This document shows, one piece after another, positions 37,502 through 47,747 of a DNA stretch of 60,977 nucleotides (within the stretch, counting starts at the first letter, position 1; every line of letters begins with the position of its first letter). Below the pieces are notes generated by a model. The model did no database searches. It was not told where the DNA came from and worked only from the letters and a program-made list of their open reading frames with translations. The position numbers and the translations under genes are program-made. The stretch comes from Akkermansia sp. (lineage in GTDB: Bacteria > Verrucomicrobiota > Verrucomicrobiia > Verrucomicrobiales > Akkermansiaceae): the NCBI RefSeq assembly GCF_020860705.1, contig NZ_JAJBTT010000015.1:1-60977 (forward strand), given 5' to 3'.

Positions 37502-37536
37502 GGGCTGCCTTCCTGCAAGGAGGGCAGCCCTTTTTT
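37502..37536 (+). terminator. Intrinsic terminator of the ExbB/ExbD-TPR operon
   Basis: GGGCTGCCT pairs with AGGCAGCCC-type sequence around TCCTGCAAGG and is followed by six T. Confidence 0.92.
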
Positions 37537-38239
37537 CATGCTTCCTTCGTTTCCGGACAATGGAGTTGCATCCCGGTTGTCCGGTATGGCCGCCACGCCG
37601 CATGGAGTCCGGCACGTTCTTTCCCTGGAATTTTGATGGAAGGAAAACGGGCAATCGTTAAAGGGAAAGAAAACAGGAAGGATAAGAAAAGTAGGAATCA
37701 CCGTATGAAGGCCACCCTTGACCGGAAACTTGCGGAAGAAAATGGAGCGGAGGGCCTGACCACACGGCTAATGATGAAGAAGGGCAGCTTTTCTACGCAG
37801 ATAATGCGATCCTTAGCGGGTGAGCGGTGAAAGCAGGAAAGCCATTGCCAGTATGTCCTGCCCTGGCCCGCATGGCCGCAGGCCCCGTCCTTTTTTATAA
37901 GGAGGACTGGATCAGGAACGCCGGAGAGGCTATTTACAGTTGCGATGACGGGTGAAGACCCGCCATTTCCACGCAGGAAGCTGCGGACAAAGAATCCCGC
38001 CATGAACGGCGGGCTGGCCAGATCATCGCGTGCCGGTGCGGGAAGGAGGGACAAAGAGAGTCTAAAGGGGCTCTGCCGCTGATGATCCAGATTCCTTCAG
38101 GGAAATTCTTTCCCATTCCGTTGCCTATGGTGCGGAACGCCCCTGCATGGGATGGATGAAGTTCTCCGGAAGGAGGCCTTTCTCCCAAGGCAGGGACATT
38201 TCTTTTTTAAGAAGGTTCGGGCGGTCCGGCAGAAGCTCG
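37537..38239. other. Gene-free interval with one strong palindrome
   Basis: About 700 bases between the operon terminator and a convergent PEP-CTERM gene. CCGGACAA (37553-37560) and TTGTCCGG (37577-37584) form a hairpin. Short frames on both strands lack motifs. I see no tRNA, tmRNA or RNase P pattern. Confidence 0.45.
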
Positions 38240-39901
38240 TCAAGCCGCGTGCCGCCTGCGCCGCAGCATGGACAGGGAGAAGCCGAGAAGGCCCAGGGTA
38301 ACGGCTGCCGGTTCCGGCGTGCTGAAGTTGATGCCTACGTAGCCGTCCCTGCTCATGTCCAGCTCATACCCCAGTTCCGTGCGCACTTCCAGCCCTTCCA
38401 GGCTGATGCCGTCTCCTGCCAGTTTGAAATAAACCGTGCCGGAGCCATCCAGCGGAACAGTGTCCGGAGTCCCCATGAGTTGAAGGATGACGCTGTTGAA
38501 TTGAAGAGAGCCGGCTCCTTCCAGGCTGAACAGGGGAGTTTCTCCGTTCAGGGAGGCCATATCCATGGTAATGGTCAGGTTTTCCAGGGTGACGGAGGCT
38601 CCCGGGGAGAGGGAAGAGTCCTGGATGTGGATGGAATTGAAGTTTTTCAAATCACTTGAAAAAACAAGGTCCGTTTCTGCCAGCTGGAAGACCATGGTAT
38701 TGAATCCCGCGCCTCCGTCCACGCTGCCGTTGACAGTACCTCCGGAATAAGAGAAAACATCGTCGCCGGAGCCCATGATGACCGCCTGGCCGCTGCCTCC
38801 GGTGATGGTTCCACCCTCCATGGAAATGTAATTCTCCTTGTCGCTGACAATCCTGATGCCCGTGCCGTTGGCTCCTGTTCCCTCAATCGTCCCGCTGTTG
38901 GTGATCCGGATGGATTCAAAGGCGTTGCTCCCGTCGGAATCATCCACCAGAATGCCGTAGGCCTGCCCGTTCGCATTGGAATTGGAAGCCGTGATGGTCC
39001 CGGTATTGGTGACGGTGCCTCCGCCTATGGCAAGGCCGTCCGCACTGCCGAAGGAGTCTTTTGCCATAATCGTGCCGGCATTGGTCAGGTTCACGATATA
39101 ATCCACGTCCACGCCGTCGCCGTCCAGGGAGGCGGCGTCTCCGGTGCCGGTGATGATCCCGTCTTTTCCGTTGACTACGGTGACCACGTACTTGTCGTCC
39201 TGCTGGAGGGTGGCGTCCCAGTCCCAGTTCAAGCCGGAACCTCCCCTGCCTTCAATCCGGCCGTCGTTGCTGATGCTGGCTTCCCCTTCTCCGGTAACCC
39301 CATGTTTCATGCCGATGATTTTTCCCCCGCTGTTGTTGGCAAGGTCAAGCCCATGGGCGAAGGTATTGATGCCGTCGTCTGCCGGATCATAATTTTTGGC
39401 GGTGATGCCGTTTTCTCCTGCAGCCGTGGTTTCAATCGTGCCGTTATTGATTACGGTGGCGTTATTGCCCAGTTTGACGGCTCCTTTTTGGCTGGCGGAG
39501 ATGGTGCCATTGTTCGTGATGGTTGCGGAGGTCTGGAGCATGTAGCGCAGGTCGATGGCCTGCTTTTCCGTTCCTGTCATCGTGCCGGAGTTGGTCAGGC
39601 TGATCAGCTGCCCCGTTACGGCGTTTTCCATATTCTGGTCCAGGACGAGGGCGCTTTTTCCGGAAATTCTTCCTCCCTCCATTACTTGGATATTGAGAAC
39701 GGACTGGATGGGGTCTTTCAGATTGACGGCGTTTTTGACGACGTTCAGGAAACCGGTTTCCGTGACGGTCAGCCTGCCTTTCGTCATGTTGACGGCCTTG
39801 GTCTGCGTGCCGCTGACGGTCTGGTCCGCAAAGGACTGCGTGGTGAGCAGGGCGGCCGCGGCCAGCGTCATGGCTGTTGAGTAAAGATGGTGTGCCTTCA
39901 T
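38240..39901 (-). CDS. Secreted beta-helix PEP-CTERM protein
   Basis: ATG 39901 gives a signal peptide (MKAHHLYSTAMTLAAAALL, cleavage near SFA-D) and a 553-aa protein. The body is a right-handed beta-helix with NNGTI- and NSGTI-type rungs, such as ATITNNGTISASQKGAVKL and ITNSGTIEGTGANG, as in filamentous-haemagglutinin-like passengers. The C-terminus is TPEPAAVTLGLLGFSLSML followed by RRRRHAA, a PEP-CTERM signal. It is likely a surface-exposed or secreted structural or adhesion protein. The frame extends upstream without signal-like sequence. Confidence 0.88.
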   Translation of the reverse strand: MKAHHLYSTAMTLAAAALLTTQSFADQTVSGTQTKAVNMTKGRLTVTETGFLNVVKNAVNLKDPIQSVLNIQVMEGGRISGKSALVLDQNMENAVTGQLISLTNSGTMTGTEKQAIDLRYMLQTSATITNNGTISASQKGAVKLGNNATVINNGTIETTAAGENGITAKNYDPADDGINTFAHGLDLANNSGGKIIGMKHGVTGEGEASISNDGRIEGRGGSGLNWDWDATLQQDDKYVVTVVNGKDGIITGTGDAASLDGDGVDVDYIVNLTNAGTIMAKDSFGSADGLAIGGGTVTNTGTITASNSNANGQAYGILVDDSDGSNAFESIRITNSGTIEGTGANGTGIRIVSDKENYISMEGGTITGGSGQAVIMGSGDDVFSYSGGTVNGSVDGGAGFNTMVFQLAETDLVFSSDLKNFNSIHIQDSSLSPGASVTLENLTITMDMASLNGETPLFSLEGAGSLQFNSVILQLMGTPDTVPLDGSGTVYFKLAGDGISLEGLEVRTELGYELDMSRDGYVGINFSTPEPAAVTLGLLGFSLSMLRRRRHAA

Positions 39902-40030
39902 GGTGACATGCTCCGTAGGTTGATGGGAGCGTCGCCACCATGCCAGAACGGGCACGCGGCAGGGAACCCCGTTTGTGAAACAAGTTTGCCACGGGGTATG
40001 GCCTGGGATGGGGAAGACGGAGCAAGGGGG

Positions 40031-41152
40031 CTACCGCAGAACGGGAGCGTTTTTCACTTCCTCCTTCCATTTCCTGTACAGGTCCGGAGAAATTTCAGAG
40101 GGCTTGATTTCCGAGCGTTCCCCCCAGAAGACGGCCGTGTGCAGGACGGGGATGCCTGAAGCGTCCAGGTGGCGGTCGATCGCCGCCTTGTGTTCGAGCA
40201 CGGCGTTTTTTTCCAGGCCGTGCACCACGCCCATGATCTGCGCCCCTCCGAAGATGTCTCCGCCGGTTCTCCAATAGCAGTGGGTCATGCAGATGTGGCG
40301 GCCGCATTCCGCTCCCGCCCGGATTTCCATGCCGGCGGGAACCGTCCAGTGAAACAGGCCGTTGTATTTGGTGACGGGGCCGTCGTTCGTCCTGGCCCGT
40401 ACATGTTCCAGGAACGTGGCGAAGCGGCCGATGACCTGCTTCCGGTCCAGTTCTTCCGCGATGCGGCAGTATTCTTCCGTTTCCAGTCCTAGCTGTGCGG
40501 CGCGGAGGGACCAGGGATCTTCCACCATTTCCTCCGGCTTGAGCTGTTCCTTCACGGAAAGGAGCACCTTCCATTCCAGATCGGAAAGGGAGACGGTTTT
40601 CGTTTCCTGCATGGAGGCCGGTTCCGGGGTCTTGTCTCCGGGCTGGAGACCCCTGCGGCGCATGTGCCCCACTCCCAGCGCAAAAACGCCGCGGGCAGGC
40701 AGAAGAACGTAATTGTCCGCGCCGATGTGGCGTTTCAGAATGTCGCAGTGTTCCTCCAGGGTGCCGCATCCCACGGGGACCTTGACCGTGGTCCAGAGGC
40801 GGTAGCCGGCGCCGGGATTGGCCGGGTCCGTGTTGCGGAGCACCACGTGGCCCGTGAAAGGGTCGTGATCCTTCATCCAGTCAAAGGCCGCGTCCAGGTT
40901 TTCCTCCGGCAGGGACCACGCCACCAGCGCGCCCTGGGCCAGCTTGGTCGCCAGCAGCGTCTGGCGCACGCGGCGCACCACTCCGGCTTCCATCATGGCT
41001 TTCAGGCGTTCGATAACTACCGGGACGGGATGGCCGCATTGCTCGGAAACGGCATGGAAAGGAAGGCGCCTGAAGCCCTTGACGCGGTCTTCCGCCACCA
41101 TCAGGATATCCGTGTTGACGGGATCGTTCGGAGAGGAGGGAATGCTGTTCAT
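40031..41152 (-). CDS. Fused AhbA-AhbB (NirDL-like) siroheme decarboxylase family protein
   Basis: The 373-aa protein consists of two Lrp/AsnC-like halves. The first has an HTH-like segment (FHAVSEQCGHPVPVVIERL, then GVVRRV), and the second carries AhbB-type features: THCYWR and MGVVHGL correspond to the family THCYxR and IHG motifs around the substrate site. Such proteins decarboxylate siroheme to didecarboxysiroheme on the route to haem or haem d1, and are often misannotated as Lrp/AsnC regulators. Two domains on one chain match fused NirDL types. No other haem genes are in the window. A transcriptional regulator is the alternative. Confidence 0.55.
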   Translation of the reverse strand: MNSIPSSPNDPVNTDILMVAEDRVKGFRRLPFHAVSEQCGHPVPVVIERLKAMMEAGVVRRVRQTLLATKLAQGALVAWSLPEENLDAAFDWMKDHDPFTGHVVLRNTDPANPGAGYRLWTTVKVPVGCGTLEEHCDILKRHIGADNYVLLPARGVFALGVGHMRRRGLQPGDKTPEPASMQETKTVSLSDLEWKVLLSVKEQLKPEEMVEDPWSLRAAQLGLETEEYCRIAEELDRKQVIGRFATFLEHVRARTNDGPVTKYNGLFHWTVPAGMEIRAGAECGRHICMTHCYWRTGGDIFGGAQIMGVVHGLEKNAVLEHKAAIDRHLDASGIPVLHTAVFWGERSEIKPSEISPDLYRKWKEEVKNAPVLR

Positions 41153-41162
41153 GACAGGTCAA

Positions 41163-41191
41163 AAAAGGCCGGGCGATTGTGTCGCCCGGCC
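41163..41191 (-). terminator. Intrinsic terminator of the RNase E/G gene
   Basis: A perfect 10-bp stem, GGCCGGGCGA with TCGCCCGGCC, is followed on the minus strand by a T run. Confidence 0.9.
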
Positions 41192-41211
41192 GGAAAAGCC
41201 GGAATGGGTTG

Positions 41212-42807
41212 TTACTGCCCGGATTGGTACAGGGGCTTGTTATCGTACCGGGCATCGTAAATGGCGAAGGATTCGCGGTGCTGGTTGTGGTCGCCGCGGA
41301 AGATCAGCCTTCCGCTGTGCTGGCGTTCCAGCTCCATGAGCAGGCTGGCGTCTTCATTCTTGAAGCGGGAGAGCACTTCCGAGTTCACGACGATGACCAT
41401 GTCCCCGATGGTTTCCCGGTATTTCTGGATGCAGGCGTAGATCTGCCGCTGGATTTCCACGCTCATGGTCATCACGGATTTGACGCGGCCGCGGCCACCG
41501 CAATACGGGCACGGGTCATGGACGGATTCCCGGAGGCTTTCATTGAGCCGCTGGCGGGTCATTTCCATCAGGCCGATGGGGGTGATCTGCAGTACCTGGG
41601 TCTTGGCCTTGTCACGCTTCAGGCGGTCTTTCATGGCCTTGTACACGGCCTGCTGGTCCTTCCGGTGGCGCATGTCGATGAAGTCTACCACCACCAGGCC
41701 GCCGATGTTGCGCAGGCGGAGCTGGCGGGCGATTTCATAAGCGGCTTCCAGGTTGGTGTCCAGAATGGTCTTGTCCAGGTCCTTGGTGCCCTTGTTACGC
41801 CCTGTGTTGACGTCAATGGCGATCAGGGCTTCCGTCTCGTCAATCACCAGGTAGCCGCCGCAGGGCAGGAGCACCTGGCGCTGGAAGGCTTCATTGATTT
41901 GTTTTTCAATTCCCAGTTCTTCAAAAATGGGCGTGCGCACGGGGAAGTGCTGGATGTGGCGCTTGGCGCGGCGGGAGATTTTTCCTGCAATGGCGCGCAT
42001 GTGCTCCGTGGTTTCCGCGTCGTCGCAGATGATGTTGTCCACGGTGTCCGTCAGGAAGTCCCGCGCCGTGCGTTCAATCAGGTCGGGTTCCTTGTATACG
42101 CAGACGGGGGCGGGGTTGGCCTCCTTCTTTTCCTCCACGCCGTACCATTGCTCCAGCAGCATGGCGAGGTCGCGGACAAAGTGGCGGTAGCGCTGGCCCT
42201 GGGCCACCGTGCGCATGATGATGCCCATGCCGTCCGGCACGTTCAGCTTCTGCATGATCTGGCGCAGGCGCAGGCGTTCCTTGGGATCTTCAATCTTGCG
42301 GGAAATGCCGAACTGGTCCGTAAAGGGCATCAGGACCAGGTAGCGGCCCGCCAGGGAGACGTTCGTGGTGACGCGGGGACCCTTGGTGCCGATGGGCCCC
42401 TTGGTGACCTGCACCATGATTTCAGAGCCGATGGGGTAGATGTCCGGAATGTCCTTGGAGGTGATTTTGCGCTGCTGCTTCTTCGGCCGTCCTTCGCGTT
42501 CGATTTCTTCCAGGCTGGAGTCCAGCGCGGCGGGCAGGGCGTCCCAGAAGTGGAGGAAGGCGTTCTTTTCCTGGCCGATGTCCACGAACATGGCCTTGAG
42601 GCCCGGCTCAATGTTTTTGACGCGGCCCTTGAAGATGCCGCCTACGATGTTGTCTTCGCCTTCGCGCTCAATGGTGTATTCTTCCAGTACGCCGTTTTCC
42701 ATGAGGGCCACACGGCGTTCGAGTTTTTCAGCGTTGATGATAATGGTGGAGCCTTCCATGGGATCACAGGATCCGAAGCCGAAGGCCCGTTTGATTTTTT
42801 TAAGCAT
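41212..42807 (-). CDS. rng: Ribonuclease E/G family endoribonuclease
   Basis: The 531-aa protein (ATG 42807; a GTG at 42819 is possible) has an S1-like N-terminal RNA-binding domain, the DNase I-like catalytic part with VIDETEALIAIDVNTGRNKG and VVVDFIDMRHRKDQ, and the zinc-link CPYCGGRGRV. The long C-terminal scaffold of E. coli RNase E is absent, so it resembles RNase G. It processes and degrades mRNA and matures rRNA. It is transcribed on the minus strand downstream of mreB. Confidence 0.93.
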   Translation of the reverse strand: MLKKIKRAFGFGSCDPMEGSTIIINAEKLERRVALMENGVLEEYTIEREGEDNIVGGIFKGRVKNIEPGLKAMFVDIGQEKNAFLHFWDALPAALDSSLEEIEREGRPKKQQRKITSKDIPDIYPIGSEIMVQVTKGPIGTKGPRVTTNVSLAGRYLVLMPFTDQFGISRKIEDPKERLRLRQIMQKLNVPDGMGIIMRTVAQGQRYRHFVRDLAMLLEQWYGVEEKKEANPAPVCVYKEPDLIERTARDFLTDTVDNIICDDAETTEHMRAIAGKISRRAKRHIQHFPVRTPIFEELGIEKQINEAFQRQVLLPCGGYLVIDETEALIAIDVNTGRNKGTKDLDKTILDTNLEAAYEIARQLRLRNIGGLVVVDFIDMRHRKDQQAVYKAMKDRLKRDKAKTQVLQITPIGLMEMTRQRLNESLRESVHDPCPYCGGRGRVKSVMTMSVEIQRQIYACIQKYRETIGDMVIVVNSEVLSRFKNEDASLLMELERQHSGRLIFRGDHNQHRESFAIYDARYDNKPLYQSGQ

Positions 42808-42973
42808 TTTTGTAAACACGGGGTGTGAATAAGCTAGGGTGTGCTATTGCCCGCAATGTTCCCGGAGGGCCGTCTTCCGTCAGGAGCGGCTGGATTTCAA
42901 GCTGTGGAGAGGGCCGGAAAGGAATCATGCAGGCAGATGCGTGGAGGTGATGCGGCAGTACGTCAGGGAAATT

Positions 42974-42991
42974 CCGGAGCGAAGGCTCCGG
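42974..42991. terminator. Short hairpin between mreB and the RNase gene
   Basis: CCGGAGC pairs with GCTCCGG around GAAG. The T tract is weak on either strand, so termination is uncertain. Confidence 0.3.
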
Positions 42992-43001
42992 TCTTTCGTC
43001 T

Positions 43002-44033
43002 TCAGTCTTCCGCGTCAGTAACATTAGTGAAGAAGTCCAGTTCCTGAAGGGCTTTTCCAGTGCCTTCCGCTACGGCGCTCAGCGGATCTTCCGCAATGTG
43101 GATGGGCAGGCCGGTTTGCTCATGAAGGAGCTGGTCCAGGCCGCGCAGCAGGGCGCCTCCTCCGGCCAGAACGATTCCTCGGTCCACGAGGTCGGCGGCC
43201 AGTTCAGGGGGGCAGCGTTCCAGCGTCGTCCGCACGGCGTCAACAATGGTGTTGAGCTGTTCCGTGAGCGCTTCACGCACTTCTTCCGATCGGATCGTCA
43301 CTGTCTTGGGCAGGCCCGCGACCAGGTCGCGGCCCTTGACCTCGATAGAGAGTTCCTGGGGCAGGGGATAAGCGGAGCCGATGCGGATTTTGATGTCCTC
43401 GGCGGTGCGTTCCCCGACCATAAGATTGTAGGTTCTCCTCATGTAGGAGATGATGGCGTCATCCAGCTCATCCCCGGCGCAGCGGACGGAACGGCTGTAA
43501 ACGATGCCGGAGAGGGAAATAAGTGCCACTTCCGTGGTGCCCCCGCCGATGTCCACGATCATGTTGCCGGCGGCTTCCTGAACCGGAAGGCCCACGCCGA
43601 TGGCGGCGGCCATCGGCTCCTCAATCAGATGCACGCGGCGTGCGCCTGCCGCCTCAGCGGATTCCTTGACGGCCCTGCGCTCCACTTCCGTGATGCCGGA
43701 GGGGATGGCGATGAGGACGCGCGGCTTGATCAGGTAATACCTGGCGGTGGCTTTTTTGATGAAGTAACGGAGCATTTCCTCCGTGATGTAGAAGTCGGCG
43801 ATGACGCCGTCCTTCAGCGGCCGGATGGCCGTAACGGAGCCGGGGGTGCGGCCCAGCATTCGCTTGGCTTCGTCCCCCACGGCCAGAACCTTGTCCCCCT
43901 TGACGGCCACGACCGAAGGCTCGCGCAGGACGATGCCCTGGTCCTTGACATTGACCAGCGTGTTGGCTGTGCCCAGGTCAATGCCAATGTCATAGGAGAA
44001 CAGTTTGACAATTTTCTGAAAGAAAGATGACAT
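43002..44033 (-). CDS. mreB: Rod shape-determining protein MreB
   Basis: MreB is the bacterial actin that organises lateral cell-wall growth. The 343-aa sequence has the ATP-binding motifs [27 protein letters not shown] and [13 protein letters not shown]. Length is typical. It is followed downstream on the same strand by rng; mreC and mreD are not seen nearby. Confidence 0.97.
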   Translation of the reverse strand: MSSFFQKIVKLFSYDIGIDLGTANTLVNVKDQGIVLREPSVVAVKGDKVLAVGDEAKRMLGRTPGSVTAIRPLKDGVIADFYITEEMLRYFIKKATARYYLIKPRVLIAIPSGITEVERRAVKESAEAAGARRVHLIEEPMAAAIGVGLPVQEAAGNMIVDIGGGTTEVALISLSGIVYSRSVRCAGDELDDAIISYMRRTYNLMVGERTAEDIKIRIGSAYPLPQELSIEVKGRDLVAGLPKTVTIRSEEVREALTEQLNTIVDAVRTTLERCPPELAADLVDRGIVLAGGGALLRGLDQLLHEQTGLPIHIAEDPLSAVAEGTGKALQELDFFTNVTDAED

Positions 44034-44307
44034 AAAAAACTAGTGGATAAAGGCGTAGTCCTGAACCAGCCGGGGGAGGAACGCCGCACTTTTTCCTTTT
44101 CACGGGACTGAAAGCCTGGCACCCGAACCGGGGCTGTGGGATAATCCCATACAGGACGAATTGACTATGAAAAAACATGCCTGCCAGGTCAAGCGGAAGA
44201 TGCCGGATGACATATGTATTTGCATTATCTACAAGGATGTACTATACGGTTGAAAGATGACGGCAGGGTTTCTCCGTATATCAAAATCGCATTCACCAAT
44301 TCCATTT

Positions 44308-47046
44308 ATGAAAGTCACTATGATTCTGATGACGGCTGCGTGCCTGGCCGGAACTTTCCCTCTTTATGCCGATCCGGTTTCCGACAAGGAGGAAGCTGCG
44401 TCATCCACCGGATCCTATTCCGTGGCGGGGGCTCTGCGCCTGCCTGAAAATACGACCAAGCGCAGCGTATACGGCATGAATGTGGGCTGGAAGCTGTTTA
44501 AGGGGAAGAATGCGCCGGAGGGGGTGACCCGTCCGGATTTTGACGATTCCTCCTGGCAGTCCGTGAATCTTCCCAACGGCATTGATCTACTGCCGGAGGA
44601 GGCCAGCGGCTGCTCCAATTACCAGGGGCCGGTGTGGTACCGGAAGACGTTTACGGCGCCTGAACAGCTGAAAGGGAAGAGGAATACCCTGTATTTTGAG
44701 GGCATCATGGGGAAGAGCGAGATTTGGGTAAACGGTGAAAAGGCCGCGGAACACTTCGGCGGCTATCTTCCCGTCATTGTGAACCTGGACAAGTGGCTGA
44801 AACCGGGGCAAAAGAATGTCATCGTCGTGAAGGCGGACAATTCCAACGACGGGGCGTACCCTCCCGGCAAACCCCAGGAAAGCCTGGATTTTGCCTACTT
44901 CGGGGGGATTTACCGTGATGTGTATCTGATTTCCACGGGGCCTGTTTACATCACGGACCCGAATGAGGCCGGGACTGTTGCTGGCGGCGGCGTCTTTTTC
45001 CGGACGGAATCCCTTGATTCCCGCACCCGGAAGGGCAAGGTGGGAGTGAAGGTGCAGGTGGCCAACCAGACGGACCGGGAACAGAAGGTGCGCGTGCAGG
45101 CGCTGATGACGGATCCCAAGGGGGTGGATCCCGTGGGAGAAACGGCTCCCCTTTCCATTCCTCCCCATTCTACGGGGGAGGTGGATATTCCCCTGGTCAT
45201 TTCCAATGTCAAGCCGTGGTCCCCGGATAATCCCAATTTGTACACCTTGAGCGTGGAAGTTTGGAACGCCGCAGGGAGCGGCAATTCCAAGAACCCGGCC
45301 CATCTGCTGGACAACCGTTCCATGAGGGTGGGCGTCCGGACGGTGGAAATTACGGAAAAGGGGCTGGTGCTGAACGGTTCCCTGTTTCCGGAAAAGCTGA
45401 TTGGCGGCAACAGGCACCAGGACTTCGCCCGGCTGGGGAATGCGGTTCCCAACAACCTCCAGTGGCAGGATGCCGTGAAGTTGAGGAAGGCGGGCATGCG
45501 CATCATCCGCAGCGCCCATTATCCGCAGGATCCGGCGTTTATGGACGCCTGCGACCGTTTGGGGCTGTTTGTCATCGTCGCCACGCCGGGCTGGCAATTC
45601 TGGGGCAAGGGGCCTTTTGCGGACCGGGTGTATGACGACATCCGGCAGATGGTGCGCCGTGACAGGAACCATCCTTCCGTGATGATGTGGGAGCCTATTT
45701 TGAATGAGACCCACTATCCGGCTGATTTTGCCAAGAAGGCACGCGACCTGGTGCATGAGGAATATCCCTATCCGGGCTGCTACACCGCCTGTGACGCCGT
45801 GGCCCAGGGCAACCAGTATTACGAAGTGATGTACGCCCATCCGGCCACAGGGGACAAGCACTGGTCCATCAAGGAGCGGAAAAACAACAAGCCGTACTTC
45901 ACCCGTGAATTCGGTGATAATGTGGATACCTGGTCCGCCCACAATTCCTCGTCCCGCGTAGCGCGGCAGTGGGGGGAATACCCCATGATGGTGCAGGCGC
46001 TCCACTACCTTAAAACGTCATTTCCGTACACCACGTACGACACCCTGAACGCCGCTCCCGCCTACCACTTCGGCGGCTGTCTCTGGCACCCCTTCGACCA
46101 CCAGCGCGGCTACCATCCGGATCCCTTCTACGGCGGTATTCTGGATGCCTTCCGGCAGCCCAAGACGTCCTATTACGCGTTCATGTCCCAGCGGCCCCAG
46201 AAGACGCGCAATGAACTGGGTTCCGGCCCAGTCGTTTACATCGCCAACGAGTGCACTCCTTTCTCTCCGGAAGACGTTACGGTTTTTTCCAACTGTGATT
46301 CCGTCCGCTTGAGCGTCAACGGAGGCGCCCCGGTGGAGAAGAAGGTGGCTTCCTACCCCAACGGCCTCAAGCGCGTGCCCGTCGTGTTCCCGAAAGCCTG
46401 GGATTTCATGGAAAACAAAAAACTCTCCCGCGCCGGCAAGGAAGGAGCCGTGAAGCTGGTGGCGGAAGGCATCATTGGCGGGAAGGTGGTGACCAGGCAT
46501 GAAGTGCGGCCCTCCCGGAGGGCGGAAAAAATCCGCCTCCGCCTGGATCAGGAAGAAGGCGTGGATTTGTGCGCCAACGGTTCCGACGTGTTTGCAGTAG
46601 TGGCGGAAGTCACGGATGGCCGTGGAACGGTGAAGCGGCTGAATGATGAGGAGCTTGTCTTCTCCGTGGAAGGCCCTGCCGAGCTGCTGACCGATTCCCC
46701 GGACGGCACCTTGACCCAGCCTGTCAAATGGGGCTCCGCTCCGGCGCTGGTGCGCCTGGGAACAAAGCCCGGAACAGTGACGGTGAAAGCCTCCGTGAAG
46801 CATCCGGGTTCACAAAAGCCTGTTTCCGGCGTCTTGAAGTTTGACACGAAGGCTCCGGGGATGAACATGCTCTTCATGGAAGATGCCGTGGGCAAGGCGA
46901 AGAAGGGGCCGACAGGCCAGTCTTCCGCTCCGGATGCCGCTTCCGAACGGGAGAAATCCCTTCAACTGGAATTGGAAAAGGTCCGCCATGAACTTAACAA
47001 ACTGCGCAATGACAAGGTGAGCGCGCAGCAAACCCATTTTGAATAA
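44308..47046 (+). CDS. Secreted GH2-family glycosidase
   Basis: ATG 44308 gives a signal peptide (MKVTMILMTAACLAGTFPLYA) and a 912-aa protein. GH2 modules are visible: an N-terminal sugar-binding jelly roll (WYRKTFTAP, EIWVNGEKAAEHFGGYLP, GGIYRDVYLIS), an Ig-like middle, and the TIM barrel with acid/base Glu in WEPILNETH and nucleophile Glu in FTREFGD. The C-terminal part is Ig-like, followed by a coiled coil (KSLQLELEKVRHELNKL). It is probably a beta-galactosidase or related enzyme on host glycans. DoxX/MauE follows 15 bases later. Confidence 0.93.
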   Translation: MKVTMILMTAACLAGTFPLYADPVSDKEEAASSTGSYSVAGALRLPENTTKRSVYGMNVGWKLFKGKNAPEGVTRPDFDDSSWQSVNLPNGIDLLPEEASGCSNYQGPVWYRKTFTAPEQLKGKRNTLYFEGIMGKSEIWVNGEKAAEHFGGYLPVIVNLDKWLKPGQKNVIVVKADNSNDGAYPPGKPQESLDFAYFGGIYRDVYLISTGPVYITDPNEAGTVAGGGVFFRTESLDSRTRKGKVGVKVQVANQTDREQKVRVQALMTDPKGVDPVGETAPLSIPPHSTGEVDIPLVISNVKPWSPDNPNLYTLSVEVWNAAGSGNSKNPAHLLDNRSMRVGVRTVEITEKGLVLNGSLFPEKLIGGNRHQDFARLGNAVPNNLQWQDAVKLRKAGMRIIRSAHYPQDPAFMDACDRLGLFVIVATPGWQFWGKGPFADRVYDDIRQMVRRDRNHPSVMMWEPILNETHYPADFAKKARDLVHEEYPYPGCYTACDAVAQGNQYYEVMYAHPATGDKHWSIKERKNNKPYFTREFGDNVDTWSAHNSSSRVARQWGEYPMMVQALHYLKTSFPYTTYDTLNAAPAYHFGGCLWHPFDHQRGYHPDPFYGGILDAFRQPKTSYYAFMSQRPQKTRNELGSGPVVYIANECTPFSPEDVTVFSNCDSVRLSVNGGAPVEKKVASYPNGLKRVPVVFPKAWDFMENKKLSRAGKEGAVKLVAEGIIGGKVVTRHEVRPSRRAEKIRLRLDQEEGVDLCANGSDVFAVVAEVTDGRGTVKRLNDEELVFSVEGPAELLTDSPDGTLTQPVKWGSAPALVRLGTKPGTVTVKASVKHPGSQKPVSGVLKFDTKAPGMNMLFMEDAVGKAKKGPTGQSSAPDAASEREKSLQLELEKVRHELNKLRNDKVSAQQTHFE

Positions 47047-47061
47047 GCGGAATCCGCCGGC

Positions 47062-47532
47062 ATGCTGAGAGAAAAAATAATCCGTATCTGCCTGCTCCTG
47101 CTTCGGCTGGGGATGGGGGGCTTTTTTCTCTTCGTGGCCGGCCGCAAGCTGTTTCATCTGGACCAGCTCCAGGCGACCATTGACCGGTTCGCCCTTTTTC
47201 CGGAGGCCTGGGGGCATCCCCTGGCCTGCCTGGGAGTGGCGTGCGAAATGGTGGTGGGCCTGGGGCTCCTGTTCCGCAGAACTTGCGCCGGAGCGGCCCT
47301 GCTGGGAAGCGCCCTGACGTTTACGTTTGTGGCCCTCTTCGTGCAGGGCTGGATCAGGGGGCTTTCCCTTTCCTGCAACTGCATCGGCGTGGAAAGGGAG
47401 GTGACCAGCTATCCCTTTGAAGTGGCGTGGAGGCTGGGGCTGTTCCTGCTGATGCTGGTGATCCTGTGGAACTCCTGCCGGAAGGGGAAGACGTATTTCA
47501 ACGTGACCCGGCTGGATTTCAGCGAAATGTGA
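47062..47532 (+). CDS. DoxX/MauE-like membrane protein
   Basis: The 156-aa protein has four hydrophobic helices (residues about 7-27, 55-72, 77-97 and 123-142). A SCNCIG motif near residue 108 is like the Cys-x-Cys of MauE-type redox membrane proteins, and the N-terminal GGFFLFVAGRKLF is DoxX-like. A redox or disulfide-related role is inferred. It starts 15 bases after the GH2 gene and probably shares its transcript. Confidence 0.72.
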   Translation: MLREKIIRICLLLLRLGMGGFFLFVAGRKLFHLDQLQATIDRFALFPEAWGHPLACLGVACEMVVGLGLLFRRTCAGAALLGSALTFTFVALFVQGWIRGLSLSCNCIGVEREVTSYPFEVAWRLGLFLLMLVILWNSCRKGKTYFNVTRLDFSEM

Positions 47533-47747
47533 CTTTTCAGGAACGGGAGGGCCGGGTTAGGATGGCAACACTTTTCCGGCAATAGTGCGTGAGAGGCTTT
47601 TTGCGGGGCTTCTTCCTGTTTTCCAACTTCTCCTTGTTGTTTGGCTGGTTTGCCTTATGGAGAAATTCCGTCACGGGAAGGGGTGGCCGGGAATTGGCTG
47701 GATGGAGGGAAGAGGTTGAAAAGGGGAGGGTGAGTGTTGCTGAAGGT

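Noticed and set aside
37633..37830. 65-codon frame starting near 37633
   Set aside because: No start signal or motif; part of the gene-free interval.
37537..38239. Possible structured RNA (RNase P or tmRNA) in the 0.7-kb gap
   Set aside because: Conserved core sequences of these RNAs were not found on either strand.
39966..39997. ACCCCGT/ACGGGGT inverted repeat upstream of the beta-helix PEP-CTERM gene
   Set aside because: Only seven-base arms with an 18-base loop; too weak to call an operator.
44034..44307. Search for an RNA gene or riboswitch upstream of the GH2 gene
   Set aside because: No recognisable fold or consensus; only a probable promoter region.
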